A stretch of 64,000 nucleotides of DNA from Siphonodentalium dalli (GCA_032622095.1 CP136062.1:3968001-4032000); one strand, 5' to 3'. Positions 11,226-24,137 are shown, numbered from the stretch's first letter. Notes: generated by a model not told the origin, from the sequence alone. A program made the numbers and translations.

Positions 11226-11480
11226 GTAAATACCTCCCCTCAGAGTTCCATGAAAATCACCGCGGTATTCCAAAAAATTAATGTGGTGCCCGCTAAAAGA
11301 CCGCGGTATTCAAAAAAATGAATGCGGTGCCCGCTAAAAGACTGCGGTATCATTATCGCCCAATACCGTAACTCCACCGCCGTGACCATCTCGATACCGC
11401 TACCGTTTATTACCGGTATCACCGCGGTCATGACCGGGGTATCACCCCGTTTTTCTGGTCAATTACTTTGAGAATAGCGG
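11226..11480. mobile_element. Family B element, 5'-truncated
   Basis: Ends GGTCAATTACTTTGAGAATAGCGG then TA, and is homologous to 22327-22586. The other terminus is missing; homology to the right-arm copy starts at AGTAAATACC. Interior words are ACCGCGGTAT and CCGCGGTCATGACCGGGG in both orientations. The homologous piece at 13550-13750 lies in opposite orientation 2.1 kb away. Confidence 0.72.
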
Positions 11481-11482
11481 TA

Positions 11483-11870
11483 GGTTGGAAAATTTCCAAC
11501 TGATGGCAATTCCAATGACAATGTTAAGAAAACAATATTGTCATACATTTGGTTAAATTAACTAGCAGGTTTTGACTGGCGAAAGGGGAGGGACAGGGAC
11601 CCGGACACAACCTTTCCAAGTGTTGGAAATTTCCAACCTATCACCCTCATAAGGTTGGAACATTTCCAACTGATGACCATATCAGTCCAAAAAATTGGAA
11701 AATATGCAAATATTGGTCCAAAAACAATTACTTCCCCCCATTATATTGTTTGAAAATCAAACTACAAGAAAATTTTCAACATATTGTTGGTGTGAAATTT
11801 CCAACTAATGTTTTGGCAGGTATGAAATTTCCAACTGTTGAAAATTTTGACCAAAGTTGGGGGGTAAGAC
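11483..11870. repeat. Family D palindrome cluster (GTTGGAAATTTCCAAC)
   Basis: About six copies of a self-complementary word of the type GGTTGGAAATTTCCAACC, some complete and some half, at about 11483, 11622, 11652, 11797 and 11821. They are scattered among unrelated AT-rich sequence. A further half copy is at about 11150-11162, beside the poly-G run. The cluster abuts the end of a family B element. Confidence 0.7.
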
Positions 11871-11879
11871 ACCACCCCC

Positions 11880-13547
11880 TCCCCACCCCCACCCCTGTCG
11901 TCACGTCTCTGCTCAGAAATCATAACTGAGGAAACATGTTATAGCGTGTAATGGCAGGCTGGTAGCCACTGCCTGAAGTAATAGGCTTCGTAATAATTGG
12001 GAATAACATATGGATGGATAGCCCAATCTCACTTCTTTTTTGCTCACGATATCAGTGACGATAAAATCTTTGTTTTGTGATTAACATTACAAGCTGATCC
12101 ACATTGACTTGGAAAACAATTTGAAATTGTTCAAGCTGGCCCGGCTGGCCTTCAATTTATATGTTAAGATTTTATGTTTTACGTTGTCAAAAGTCTATTT
12201 TATTCCATTATTTATTACCGGTATATCTTTATTTCCATGTCACATATGATCAAGTGTGCTTTCATATTATTTCTTATTTTCAGCTGAGTTCTGCATAGTT
12301 ATTCTTATTTTGTTGTATCAGTAGATGGAATCCTGATTAAATTTTATTTTTCCAATAGCGCAGTTTCTTGTTCTATCAAGTTGAATTTGGGTTATTGTTG
12401 GCATTGTGCCACTGATCCAACTTCTGATAACCTATATATACATGTATATAGTATAGCATTTCTAGTAACTATACATTGTATATGACCTGTTTCTGTTCGA
12501 AACACATCAAAATAAGACTCAATACCAGAAATGGAAAATAAATTTGGTACATGGAAAAAAATGCTTTTCGGACCCGAGAGACACCCACCCACCCTATCAT
12601 ACCAACCTGGAATTTTTTTCGAACACCCCCCCCCCCCCCACCCTAATTTGTTCACAACGTTAGCGGAAACATACTATCTGATATCCTGATATCTACATGT
12701 ACATTGTAGGTTACATAGAGAATAATCACTCGATTGAACTGGTTACGTGAAATAATTCATGAGAGGCAACACAGTTGTTGAACATTATGGACCCACGTAT
12801 GTGTGTTACTGGTCGTGTGTTACTGGTCGATAGTTTGACACTCCTGCGATCCGGTAAACTTTTGACACTTCGGGTATTTTACTGATTGTGCGATCATTAC
12901 CCGTACTTATGGTAGAATCTGTTGTTTACACACTTTTTCTGCCACGGTTTGTACTGGGGCTAATATTTATTTATAATGGCCAACAACAAGTTAGAGGCAG
13001 GGATGTTGTACAAGCATGATGGTCTTGATTGAATCGTTCATGTCATCAGTTAAATCAAGTGATCTATTCTGTTTAGGCCAAAGAAAAAAATTGTATGTTT
13101 CCGGTAACGGCGCGAAAAAATTAGGGTAGGTACAGGGGGGTGAAAAAAATAATTTCGGCACGTATGCCGGGGTGGGTGGGTGGTCAAAGCCACCAACAAG
13201 CAATTTTTTCTGCAACTAAAACAAAAATTTCCTGCTTGGTTTTTAGTGTTTTGGCAATGAGTTGGGCTTCAAAACCACTTTGAATGCGAGAAATAATGTA
13301 ATTCTAACTGGTAACCCCGGTAGGTACGGTAACCCTGTAGGTAGGGAATTTTTTTTTTTAATTTTATTTTGATATTTTTTATCCAGCTGCAGAAATATTG
13401 AACTACCTCGACCGAAGTAACATAAAATGCCAACCCGTGTTGTGGGGAAAGTATTACTTGATCAACACAGTGGAAATATACATTAAGATTGATAAAAAAA
13501 ATCAAATTTCATGTTTAGGTATGTTTTTTATTATTCACAATTTCACA
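11880..13547. other. No gene; two C-rich/G-rich inverted blocks
   Basis: At about 12570-12650 there is a block with CACCCACCCACCCTAT, a T-rich stretch and a run of 14 C ending in ACCCTAATTT. At about 13105-13190 its approximate reverse complement appears (AATTAGGGTAGG, GGGGGG, GGGGTGGGTGGGTGG). They may be the ends of a roughly 0.6 kb element. No gene is recognised between or around them. Confidence 0.4.
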
Positions 13548-13549
13548 TA

Positions 13550-14209
13550 CTGCTATTCTCAAAGTAATTGACCAGAAAAACGGGGTGATACCCCGGTCAT
13601 GACCGCGGTGATACCTGTAATAAACGGTAGCGGTATCGAGACGGTCACAGCGGTGGAGTTACGGTATTGGGCGGTAAGGATACCGCGGTCTGATAGCGGG
13701 CACCGCGATAAATGTTTTGAATACCGCGGTGATTTTCATGGAACTCTTTGAAGGGATGCATTTAGTGAACGTTCAGACGACAACGATTCAATCGTAAGTG
13801 GAAAGATTTCCGTCGAGGCCGGAAGTAACCGAGACGAGAAAAAAAATTCCACTCAAGAGATAGTTTTTGATGACTCCGACACATAAAGAAATCACTATTG
13901 GCAAAAGCATATTATACACATGGACAAATCACTATTGGCAAAAAAACATCATCGTCAATAATAAGTAAATAAAATAACCACTATAAATGAAGATTTCTTC
14001 AGTGTCCTTTGTTTTTTTCCGCGCAAATTGTCCTTTAAAATCATCGCGAACCGTGACCAAATGCATCGTGGGGTCACCGCGGTATGCGCGGTGTTGAAGC
14101 GTTAATAAGCGGCATCAGTACCACGGTATTGGGAATACCGCGGTATCATACTGCGGTATTAACGGGGTGAAACCGCGTTATAGATGGTCAATTACTTTAA
14201 GTATAGCGG
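13550..14209. mobile_element. Family B element, full length
   Basis: A 660 bp element flanked by TA (13548-13549 and 14210-14211). Ends are CTGCTATTCTCAAAGTAATT and the inverted AATTACTTTAAGTATAGCGG. It is longer than the 357 bp copy at 22230-22586, because its middle (about 13755-14035) holds other sequence, including one terminus of a Harbinger-like H-type MITE (GTGAACGTTCAGACGACAAC). Interior words are ACCGCGGTAT and CCGCGGTCATGACCGGGG. Confidence 0.75.
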
Positions 14210-14211
14210 TA

Positions 14212-16033
14212 CATGTACATGACATACATGTAGCACATTTTCATAAATTTGGCTATAAACTTGGTAGGAAATTGATGTCACTAACTTTTTATAAGAATTT
14301 TACCAATAATACCGCCATTATACCGTACTTGTATTGTGTCGACTACATCCCATTGTCTGGGGGTAGCCAGTACGACCACCGAGCATGCCTGGTTTTTGGA
14401 GACAGTAGCTACATTTTATACCCCTGACATATGTGGTGATAACCTCTATACATGTATATATATAGATACACACCACCATGTCTGTTGATAGTGTTCCATA
14501 AGTCCCAAACAAGACATAAAGCAGGCAGGAGATACATGTAGTCCCAGATACACTCAGGAAATTAAAATTGCAAAATATATGCCCATCAATCCACAACCCA
14601 TCACACACCTGGGGCCTTTGAGACAGCTGTCAATTCATGGTAACTTTTCACAGGGATATGTTAGAAACCATGTGTTTTGCACACTAAAGGTCATCAATAT
14701 TTATGAGCATTAGTGGTAAATTTTAGAAAATTTTGACTTTTTCTCAAAATATCAATAAAAAGTTTAGGGTCGGCGGGTTATTTTTAGGGTCGGTCGATGT
14801 ACGGAAACATAGTTTCTTTTTACTTTGGCCTTATTACTGTATACAACCGTTAGTAAGCCCATCCTCGAGGATAAACCCAGTCTCCTCATACCGGTAGATA
14901 AGCCCAGTTTAGCCCACCCCCATTGTTGAGCATTTGGAAGGTGAATACAATCATGTCTTTCTATCCTGTAGAATACAGGTACCCTGTAGGAGAAGATACA
15001 TGTACTCAAGCACATCTGTGCTTTTTTTTTATCCCAAATGTATAGAAGCTGAACTGTATTGTCACTGTTTCTGGCCATTATCATGTGATTTTATCTTGTT
15101 TAATATTGATATAAATAAAACACATTATTATCTTTTTCAGCACCAAAATATGGTAATGATATAAAACATGATGGTATGTCAGAACCTGAAGGCTAACTCA
15201 ATGTTTGCAAAGGGGAGGGGGCCTTGTGAGTAAGCCCAGTACCTACTTTATGAGTAAATACATGTACATGCACAAGCTCCCCCCCCCCAGGCTTACTGAT
15301 TGGTGTACATGTATACAGTATGTATAGTACATGTATACAGTATGTATAGTTGTACATGTACCCGTACCAAGGATTAGGGGTATATATAGTGATACATGTA
15401 CATGTACCTCAGTCTGTCTTTCCTTTCGGTGTGTCATTCTGTCTATCCATAACTAACATTTCACAACACAGCTCAAAACTGGGAATTCCAATTTCGGTTT
15501 TATTCACACTTTTTCCCAAAGTTATGGCCCTTTACTGGACTTTGTGTAGCGTCCATAACAAACATGCTCTATATCCATGTAACTGGATTCGCATCGCAAT
15601 TTGTGATGCGTTTTCCAATTTCTGCAAAGCAATTTACAATGAAAAAAGATGTATTGGTAGGGAATGCTATACAAAATCTACTCTGACCTCTGGCTGTGGA
15701 TGTCTTTATTATTGGATTTTGTTGTCTTATGTCGCAGTGATATCACAGGTTGGGGGGAAATGTTTTGTCCATTAATTATACCCCCTGTAACGCGGTTGTG
15801 GAGAAGGGGGTTTATACTCCAATCAGCTGGTCTGTGGACATAAATTTGTCTGGAGTTTTTCTCAGCTGTTTTCTGATCATTTTCCGTGGAAGTTGGCACA
15901 GACATCAACAACATGGGGACGTGCGATTATGACATCTGTCAGACTTTTTATGGTGGCGTTACATCCCCATTTTTCGACTTAGAAAATCTTTGCAAAATGT
16001 ATAATTTTGTCCGAGCTTTTATTCCTACATTTT
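14212..16033. other. No gene recognised; TACATGTA-rich
   Basis: Contains palindromic runs such as GTACATGTATACAGTATG repeated near 15304-15345 and ACATGTACATGTAC near 15392. An AAAGTTATGGCCC-type phrase at about 15519 is typical of dispersed invertebrate repeats. The open frame at 15350-15775 starts inside the TACATGTA run and shows no known domain. Confidence 0.45.
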
Positions 16034-16864
16034 TAGCTCAACTTTACTTTGTAAAGTTTGAGCTATTTGCCATGGCTTGGTATCCGTCATCCGTGTGTGT
16101 GTGCGTGACTCGTCAACAATTTCCTTTAGCACTGGCTACAGGTCGTACCTTTGGTCGGATCATTATGAAATTTGTCATGCCTGTTGACATGTAGATGGGA
16201 ACGAGTCATTTTGGGGTCATTTGGAAAAAAAACATGGCCGCAAGCGGCCATCTTGAATTTAAAATTTCAATCCATTAGCACAGGCTACAAGTCGTACTGT
16301 TCGTCTGATCATCATGAAATTTGTCATCGATGTTGTAACTGGAGATGGGAACGAGTCATTTTGGGGTCTTTCGGCCAAAAAACATGTCCGCCAGTAGCCA
16401 ACTTGGATTTTACTCTTTGCATGACTAAATACTTTGGCACGGGCTACAGGTCGTAGCTTTGGTCGGATCATCATGAAATTAGTCATGGATGTTAACAATG
16501 ACATGTAGATGGGAACGAGTCATTTTGGGGTCATTCAGCCAAAAAACATGGCCGCCAGCAGCCATCTTGGAATTTACTCTTTACATGACTAAATTATTTG
16601 ACACAGGCTACAGGTCATATGATCTTTTGTCGGATCATCATGAAATTTGTGATGGTTGTTAATGACATGTAGATGGGAATTTAAGTCATTTTGTGGTCAT
16701 TCGGTAAAAAAAACATGGCTGCCAGCGGCCATCTTGGATTTCACTCTTTGCATAACTATAACTAGGCCTTTCAACTTTCCACATTCCTAATCACTCCATT
16801 GACATTATGACATAACACATGAAATTATTCCCTTTCCAAGTTGAGCTTCAGTGTCATTGTCACT
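16034..16864. repeat. Family F repeat element, second copy
   Basis: Begins TAGCTCAACTT with the same GT-rich leader and CGTCAACAATTTCCTTT phrase, and ends AAGTTGAGCT plus CAGTGTCATTGTCAC. It holds about four units of the GATGGGAACGAGTCATTTTG type with ACATGGCCGC and CCATCTTGGA words. It is in the same orientation as the copy at 6410. Confidence 0.75.
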
Positions 16865-18885
16865 TTTATTATATTTAGCCATAGCATAGTATGATAAAGA
16901 TAGTGACCACTCGTCGTCTGTCTGTGTGTCCATGGACATTTATGCATGGTGCGATAACTCAAACATTTTCTATCTGATCGGAATTTTACATATGAATGTC
17001 TGAGCCCAAAAGACAGATCAAGTTCGAATATGGGTTTGATGCGACTATTTTTAACTGAGTTATGGCCCTTTTTCTAAAAAATATTCACTCTATATTAAAA
17101 AACAAAACAAAATTTCTTAGATTGAATTCCTTGCTCAATTTATCCACAAAAAAACCCACAAAAATAATCAATAAATAAATAAATAAAAAAAATCAATATT
17201 TTGTTTAAATATTAAATTAAACAAATTTTTTTTTCTCCAAAGTTACCAAAATTAACTAACACCATTATAACTCTGCCAAGGGTACCCGAGTCTGATGTTA
17301 TTATACAAAAAATGTAAATGTTATTTGTTTAATAGTGATACCAGTCTTCAGCATAAACTATGCCTGTGATTTGTTGACCGCTTTGGTGTATAAATAATTC
17401 ATACCATATTACCAATGGGTCAGCAGTGAGGTATCTTATCTTGATGGCGGTTGTTGGTAGAATATGATACATTGTAAACTTAAATTGGAATCTCTTGACC
17501 AAGTATTCCATGGTCACCTTTTCACATTTAACCCAAGGCTGGGGTGGTGCAGCGCATTACAGATCCTGTTCCAGTGCATTCTCTTACATAAGGTACATGT
17601 AAATGTGAGTGACCCATAAATTCCTATAAGTTGTGTTATGTACATGTATGGTCTATAATACCGGTAGTACATAACAGTATACTCTATAAATCAACATCAA
17701 CACTCTCATTTATGTTTCCGATCATAGTAATTTACTATCGCCAAGGAATAGGTTAACATCTGCCGATCATGATCGGCCTCTCATTTGCTCAATAGGTTTT
17801 ATGATTAGGGTTAGGGTTTTGTACCTGCAATGGGAATCTGTTATTTTATTATTTTAACTAAATGTTTACTGATATGTGAACCATCTTATTGTTTTAAAAA
17901 GGGGGGTATCCTTAGTCCCATTGGGAGAGTCACACCTCTAATGTTTACAAGAGTTACGGCCCTTGTTTGAGTTAGAAATTTGTGAAATTTGTGTCCGAAA
18001 GAATATTTAAGCTTGTAACTCGGGGTGTTAATTATAGGGTGTTCTTGTATGTTGAGCATAGTTTGGTGGTGGAAAGGATCCCCACATACCAGTTTCATAT
18101 TTGCCAGTTACAACCATTCTTTGACTTGGAAATTTGTGATTGAGGATTCGGAGGGTTCGGAGTTATATAGTGGAGACCTTCGTTTGACCCCGTCCTTCAC
18201 AGTGCAAGTTTTGTCTGCACTCTTTTCGGAGTTATGGCCCTTTGCCAGAGTTATGACCTTGTGTTAGACTGAGAGAAGTGCCCCATTATTACTTTATTTT
18301 CGCTCTAAATATAGGCAACATTGAGCGTTCCCTGTCTTATATTCCACTATAGTACAAGAAATATCAATCATGCCGCCATTATACTGAACAAATGACAGAA
18401 ATATTTTGATACATGTGTAGCATGCCTTTAAATCCGACAAGAGTACATGTACATGTAAATCATTATTCATGATTTTCATTAACTCATTTTCAACACTTCT
18501 GACTTGCTGTAGAAATTCTAAAGCATTTGCCTAAAGTGATATCTTATCAGTTGTATGTATTTCAATTACTGCTACTGCAAATGAGAATTATGAATATTGA
18601 ATTGCAATTTGATTTCATTCCTGGCGGTAGTTTACCTTTTATTGTGAAAATATGACAGAATATATAACAACACTAGTCACTATAGTCTACACACTGCAAG
18701 GTGAGTGAAATTATGAATTATTGACAAATTTGAAAATCATGTATTTCTATCAACTGGCGACTGAAATACCGGTATGAGTTTGTGCTATAAATTAGTACAC
18801 AAGCACTTGAACATGAAATCGTGTGGGACTGGTTGAATTGACCTGCGATATGATGGATCACATCCATCCTCAAGCTACTTTTGCC
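16865..18885. other. No gene; fragments of dispersed TTATGGCCC repeats
   Basis: Phrases such as GAGTTATGGCCCTTT near 17056 and 18230, with AGAGTTACGGCCC near 17950, belong to dispersed repeats common in marine invertebrates. A CCAGTGCATTCTCTTACAT phrase near 17575 is a family E fragment. A simple AAATAAATAAATAAA tract is near 17175. The TTAGGGTTAGGG near 17807 is only two copies. Confidence 0.45.
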
Positions 18886-18887
18886 AT

Positions 18888-19150
18888 TTAACCCTTTCAT
18901 ACTGGTGCAGCATTAAAGATAATGTGCCTGTGCACACTCGTATACATGTATAAATATATGCATGTCTCTCATGGTGAGCCTCGCATATAAAAGTTCACTG
19001 GTTTACAATGTTAAGGCAAATGTTGTTAGGCCAATGTCTTTTCTTATATACGCGAGGCTCCCAATGGGAGACTCCCATATATATAAGTGTGCATTGGACC
19101 AAGTTTTTCGCAAAATTTCATTGAGCTCTAGTCATGATAAGGTTAATGGC
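18888..19150. mobile_element. Family E foldback MITE, diverged
   Basis: Starts TTTAACCCTTTCATACTGG and ends near GATAAGGTTAATGG. The interior contains GAGCCTCGCATATA and its inverted partner TATATACGCGAGGCTC, followed by the TGCATTGGACCAAGTTTTTCGC phrase. It shares order and words with 28590-28745 and 33058-33205. Confidence 0.55.
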
Positions 19151-20147
19151 ATTTTTCTGATGTGCAGGGGTAGACATGCTTGAGACCCCGTCACAGTTTA
19201 ATTCACACCAGTTTCTCAGGTTCTGTTATTTTACGGAGTTCGAACTCATAGTCCTGATAGATGTACATGTTCTTGTAGATGGTGATTTATGAGCTGAGTT
19301 TAGAACCACATAATTGGTGGGAGGGGTTCTGGTTCTGACCCCCCCCCCCCCTAACTTTGGTATTCAGTGGAAAATCTGTTGTAAGTAGACCAACAAATGG
19401 CCACATTTAGAATATTTCTAACTTTATGAACTTGATGTACCAGTTACAAAATGATTCAATCATGTGAGATTGAAGCCACAGGAACATCCATGTTGGTCGG
19501 TTGATAAAGGTTTATCGTCATTTCAGCCGCTATGCCATGTCACAACATCAGTTTTACTGGTTGAATGACCACATGAATAGTTAATCGCCCCACCCCACCA
19601 AACGGGCACCCATGTTGTTCAGCTTTGGTTCGTTAATTAAGCTAGCTTATGTTCATATTATATTCTGACAGCCGGTTCCTGATAAGTGCTTTGATGTGTG
19701 ACACTTTGTCACGAGTTCTCGCGCATTATGATTATTTACCGTTGAGTGTTAAATTGTATAAACATATTTGTTTTATTTGCTATTCCAATCATCTAAGTGC
19801 CCGTAACTTTACGACTGATAATCAGGTATGATGTATCCATGTCCAGGTTTATTATACTGGTTGGTGACAGTTTGAAATAAGGAATTTGCCATTTTGAAGC
19901 AACGTCATTCAAGAATAATTTAATTTCACAACGGGGCATGGCAAGTTCTGTCATTATTCAATAGTCATTCGATCCCACGGCCGTGGTTCTGGTTACTCTT
20001 AGTGGGTATCACATAAACGATTTATATATTCCAGGAAAAAAATAGATAGTACACATCTTCTTGTAAACGTTTTATGATTAGTCATACAAATGTTGACAAA
20101 ACAGCAATTAAACAACATGTTTTCACAGGATGTAAAAATGCCGTAGT
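19151..20147. other. No gene recognised
   Basis: A C-run of 12 at about 19340, otherwise mixed AT-rich sequence. Short open frames (for example 19649-19831) have no recognisable features. Confidence 0.45.
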
Positions 20148-20215
20148 CACTGCCGAAGCACATCAAATTGGCTACGGCATTCTACTGCCGTAGCAAACAA
20201 ATCTGAATTGCCAGG
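20148..20215. repeat. TGCCGTAG symmetric-word cluster at the inner breakpoint
   Basis: The word TGCCGTAG appears at about 20138 and 20190, and its complement CTACGGCA at about 20172, all within 60 bases of the point where the right arm stops matching the left. It has the same style as the other module-built elements in the window. Confidence 0.45.
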
Positions 20216-20221
20216 GCTGAA

Positions 20222-20784
20222 GATACGACCTGTAGCCCGCGCCAAAGTATTTAGTGATGCCAAGAGTAAAATCCAAGATGGCTGACGGTGGCCATGTTTT
20301 TTTGCCAAATGACTCGTTCCCATCTAGAGGTCGCCCCATATGATCCATATGAAGTTTGGTGATGATCGGATCAGAGATGTGGTCTGTAGAATGTGTCAAA
20401 GGTTTTAGTGATAAAAAGAGTAAAATCCAAGATGGCCGAATGATCCTAAAATGACTCGTTCCCATCTACATGTAAATGTCAACATTCATGACAAATTGTA
20501 TGATGATCACACAAGCAGTACGGCCTGTAGCCCGCGCCAATGGATTTAATTTTTAAATCCAAGATGGCCACCAGCGGCCATGTTTTTTTGGCCGAATGAC
20601 CCCAAAATGATTCGTTCCCATCTACATGTCAATGCCAACATTCATGACAAATTTCATAAAGATCAGACCATAGATACGACATGAAGCCCGCACCAAAGGA
20701 AATTGTTGACGGATGCACACACGCACGGACGCCAACCCTTGGCAATAGCTCAAATTTCCAAAGTAAGTTGAGCTAATAAAGGAA
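20222..20784 (-). repeat. Family F repeat, truncated, reverse orientation
   Basis: Reverse-complement copy of 6410-6973. It ends on the right with AAGTAAGTTGAGCTA and is cut on the left at the inversion breakpoint within a 155 bp unit. Confidence 0.8.
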
Positions 20785-21785
20785 ATATTTTTGGACAATA
20801 AATCGTCTAGATTTTTACAGACATGCGCAGTATGCGAGATAGAGAAGGGTGGTATGACATCGGATCAAACTGGAGCTGATCCGATGGTCGGGAAATGATC
20901 GCTTTACATATACATATAGTGGTATTGGGGAAAGAAAAACGATAGCCTAATAAAAGTATCTATAGATAATACTAACAGATGCTTAGATTAGAAGTTCTAA
21001 TGGAGTTCACAAATATGCGCACATACATGTACTAGTACATGTAGGTTACCTGCTTATCTCAGTTGTTGTGTTCATATTTCACATCACAAATTTTTATCAC
21101 TTTCAATTGAACTCGCCCCGCAGGGTGACTATTGTTAGAATTTTGCCTAAATTTCTGTTCGAACTGGATGGAACATTGCGTTATATTTCCGACATTGAAT
21201 ACAAATGGGGCGAAAGAGGGATCAAGACTCAAAAGAAAGATGGCTCACCTAATTCCTCTTGTTTGTATAAAGTGTATTCAGTGTGGTCCGTTTAGAATCG
21301 TCGTAGTCGTGGGGCGTTGTCCGTGGTCTTTATCAATGATGGCAGATGTGATGATACCGGGCAGATGAAGTAGTTTGATTCGGCCAACCGTTCTAAATAA
21401 GATCTGAAGTCAATGTCGACTTGCCCCACTGGCGATCAAACAACGAGAGAGAGAGGGAGAGAGAGAGTCCTGTATTCCTACAAACCACAATTCTGTCACC
21501 TGATGTCGTGACCTTTCACATGATCTTTCACAACAATAGTCAACAAATACATGTGCCCAGTCCATGTGTTTTTCGTACCTCAACACAGGAAGCAAATTAC
21601 TTTTCAAATTTTGATTAGCAAATAACATCACATTGACTTGATTAGATACCCTGCTGGACAAAACAAGTGTCCACTTAACCACGGTGCGGTTAGTGTTGCC
21701 ACCGCGGCCGAAATGCAACAACACTGCGGCTCCACCGGCTAATTACAGTTGGGCCGCAGTGTACTTGCCATTCGGCCATGGTGTA

Positions 21786-22160
21786 CCCCGCTGGACAAAA
21801 CAAGTGTCCAGTGGCACCGCGGTGTATTTGCCGTTCGGCCGCGGTATCAGAGTTTGTAACTGCAGTTGAGCACCGCGGCCGAACGGCAAGTACACCGTGG
21901 CCCAACAACAAGTACACTGCGGCCGAAAGGCAACTACACTGCAGCCGAACGGCATGTACACCGTGGTTAGATTTCTGGTTTGTATCGTCTTTTTTCAGTT
22001 TAATGAACGTACACCGCGGCAATTACACCATGGCCGAACGGCAAGTACACCGCGACCCAACTGTAGTTAGCCGGTGGAGCCGTGGTGTAGTTGCATTTCA
22101 GCCACGGTGGCAACGCTAACTGCACCGCGGTTAGGTGGACACTTGTTTTGTCAAGCAGGG
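21786..22160. mobile_element. Inner family A element
   Basis: Starts CCCCGCTGGACAAAACAAGT and ends ACTTGTTTTGTCAAGCAGGG, flanked by TA on both sides. It sits inside the outer family A element. Left-arm equivalent: 5036-5390. Confidence 0.85.
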
Positions 22161-22229
22161 TAGTTGCCGCGGTGTACGTTCATTAAACTGAAAAAAGAGG
22201 ATACAAACCAGAAATCTAACCACGGTATA

Positions 22230-22586
22230 CCGCTATACTTAAAGTAATTGACCACCAATAACGTGGTGTCACATCCAATACCGCGGTACTGATACCGCTT
22301 GTTAATGCGAACAAGTATGTGGGAGTAAATACCTCCCCTCAAAGAGTTCCATGAAAATCACCGCGGTATTCAAAAAAATTAATGCGGTGCCCTGCCCGCT
22401 AAAAGACCGCGGTATTCAACAAAATTAATGCGGTGCCCGCTAAAAGACTGCGGTATCATTATCGCCCAATACCGTAACTCCACCGCCGTGACCATCTCGA
22501 TACCGCTACCGTTTATTACCGGTATCACCGCGGTCATGACCGGGGTATCACCCCGTTTTTCTGGTCAATTACTTTGAGAATAGCGG
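22230..22586. mobile_element. Family B element (right arm only)
   Basis: A 357 bp element flanked by TA (22228-22229 and 22587-22588). Ends are CCGCTATACTTAAAGTAATT and the inverted AATTACTTTGAGAATAGCGG. It is absent from the matching site in the left arm (near 4970), so it inserted after the duplication. Confidence 0.83.
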
Positions 22587-23190
22587 TACATGCCATTCGG
22601 CCGCGTTGTAGTTGCCTTTCGGCCATGGTGTACTTGTCGTTCGGCCAAAATTGTACTTGCCTTCGGCCGCAGTGTACTTGCCGTTCGGCCGCGATGCTCA
22701 ACCGCAGTTACAAACGCTGACGAACGGCAAATACACCGCGGTGCCAATGGACACTTGTTTTGTCGAGCGGGGTAGCATTGTTCTAAAATCATATAAAATT
22801 CATACCAAAATGGATAGCTTTTATCCACATTTGGGTAGCAAATTGCGATGCAATACCTGTAACCAGTTAATTTTATCCCTGCCTCAACATTCATCACACT
22901 ATTGTCGTTATTTATTTTGTCATATTTTCTCAATAAAAGGTATTACCGCTAGCAATGAACTTACATGTAAATTGTAATTCATATTCACTATTCTCGTTTA
23001 CATTAATTACCAGTACCGGTAATCGAAAGACACAGCAACAATTTCTTTTTCAATTACGACAATAATGCTTTAGGCCCACCGATCCTACATGTACCGTATG
23101 TGCGACAATCGTGATCCCAAAAAATCTAAATTACAATGTCGTATTAGTTAATAATTGGTAACGTGACAAAATCAGATATAGCCTACATTG

Positions 23191-24137
23191 TATATATGAC
23201 CCAAAGAGTCTTTGGTTCGTTAATAAAGATAATAAAGATTTGACACACTTGGACATGGGTACACTGTTCAGCGATATACCCGGTAATTGTTGTAGTCGAT
23301 ACTAATGGTAGGTATCTGTTAAACTGTTCACCCCACAATAGACCTACATCACGTCTTCACGAAGGGGGTCCCAGAAAACAGACACAAATTACAAGTGCTA
23401 AATGTTATTAATTAACAAGATTCAATGGATCGAAAGTTGGTGCAACGCGCTAGATTTCCCGGGAAACAGACAGTAGGAAATTTCTACCAATTATTCCGGC
23501 AGATAACTGGTTGCAAACAATGACGTCCATTTAAGAACGTACTAGTAATAGACCGATTGTTCAAGGTTTCTGTTCATTCCAATCTATGTTTTGTCATGCA
23601 TAGTGGCGGTTGACATTGAATTTTATTCATATAATCTGAATTGGATATCTAAAGTTCTAAACATACATGAAAGGTAATCATTTGAGTTCAGCATCTAGCG
23701 ATCACACACCGTGTAGACAATTTATATAGTGTCGATACAGATTACAAATATATGCGGCGATTAATCACCATTGATCACGGGTTGCGATCGAAGCACATAC
23801 TTTGCATAATGCATGTCTATTCTGAACGGCATACCGTACCTACGTTTGCTAACTTGGCAACCGTGTGTATAAATTTTTGTGATCTTAGTGTACGTTCAGA
23901 CGACCACGATTCAATCGTAAGTGGAAAGATTTCCGTCGTAGGAAGTGACCGGTTGTTGGACGGCGCATGCTCACGTCAAAATCGTAGCACTGTTTGATTT
24001 TAGATGCGAAATCGTGGCATGTCCTTGGTTACCTCCACTTGCGACGTAATCGCAGTCGTGTGTACGTAAACATCGTAGCTGGAAATGACCGTAGGGTAGT
24101 CAATCACATGCTTTTGGAACAACCTACTGACTGTATA
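23191..24137. other. Right-arm segment missing from the left arm
   Basis: About 0.95 kb with no left counterpart. The left arm jumps from its family A copies (1608) directly to sequence pairing with 23190. It contains the left end of Harbinger-like H2 (from 23888) and otherwise no gene. Since H2 is complete here and truncated on the left, a left-arm deletion is the simpler reading. Confidence 0.7.

Larger units (their letters stand above)
21649..22772. mobile_element. Triple-nested family A/A/B composite
   Basis: The outer family A copy is flanked by TA at 21647-21648 and 22773-22774. It is interrupted twice, each time at a TA: by another family A copy (21786-22160), then by a family B copy (22230-22586). 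Removing the inserts rejoins the outer modules (…CCATGGTG-TA-GTTGCCGCGG… and …CCACGG-TA-CATGCC…). The left arm has the first insert but not the second, which gives the order of events. Confidence 0.85.

Noticed and set aside
10910..11281. Open frame with a polyglycine tract (also 51662-51870), and polyproline on the other strand
   Set aside because: The tract is the poly-G homopolymer read as codons; there is no domain on either side.
17805..17818. TTAGGGTTAGGG, possible telomere repeat
   Set aside because: Only two units, expected by chance in 64 kb; no interstitial telomere block.
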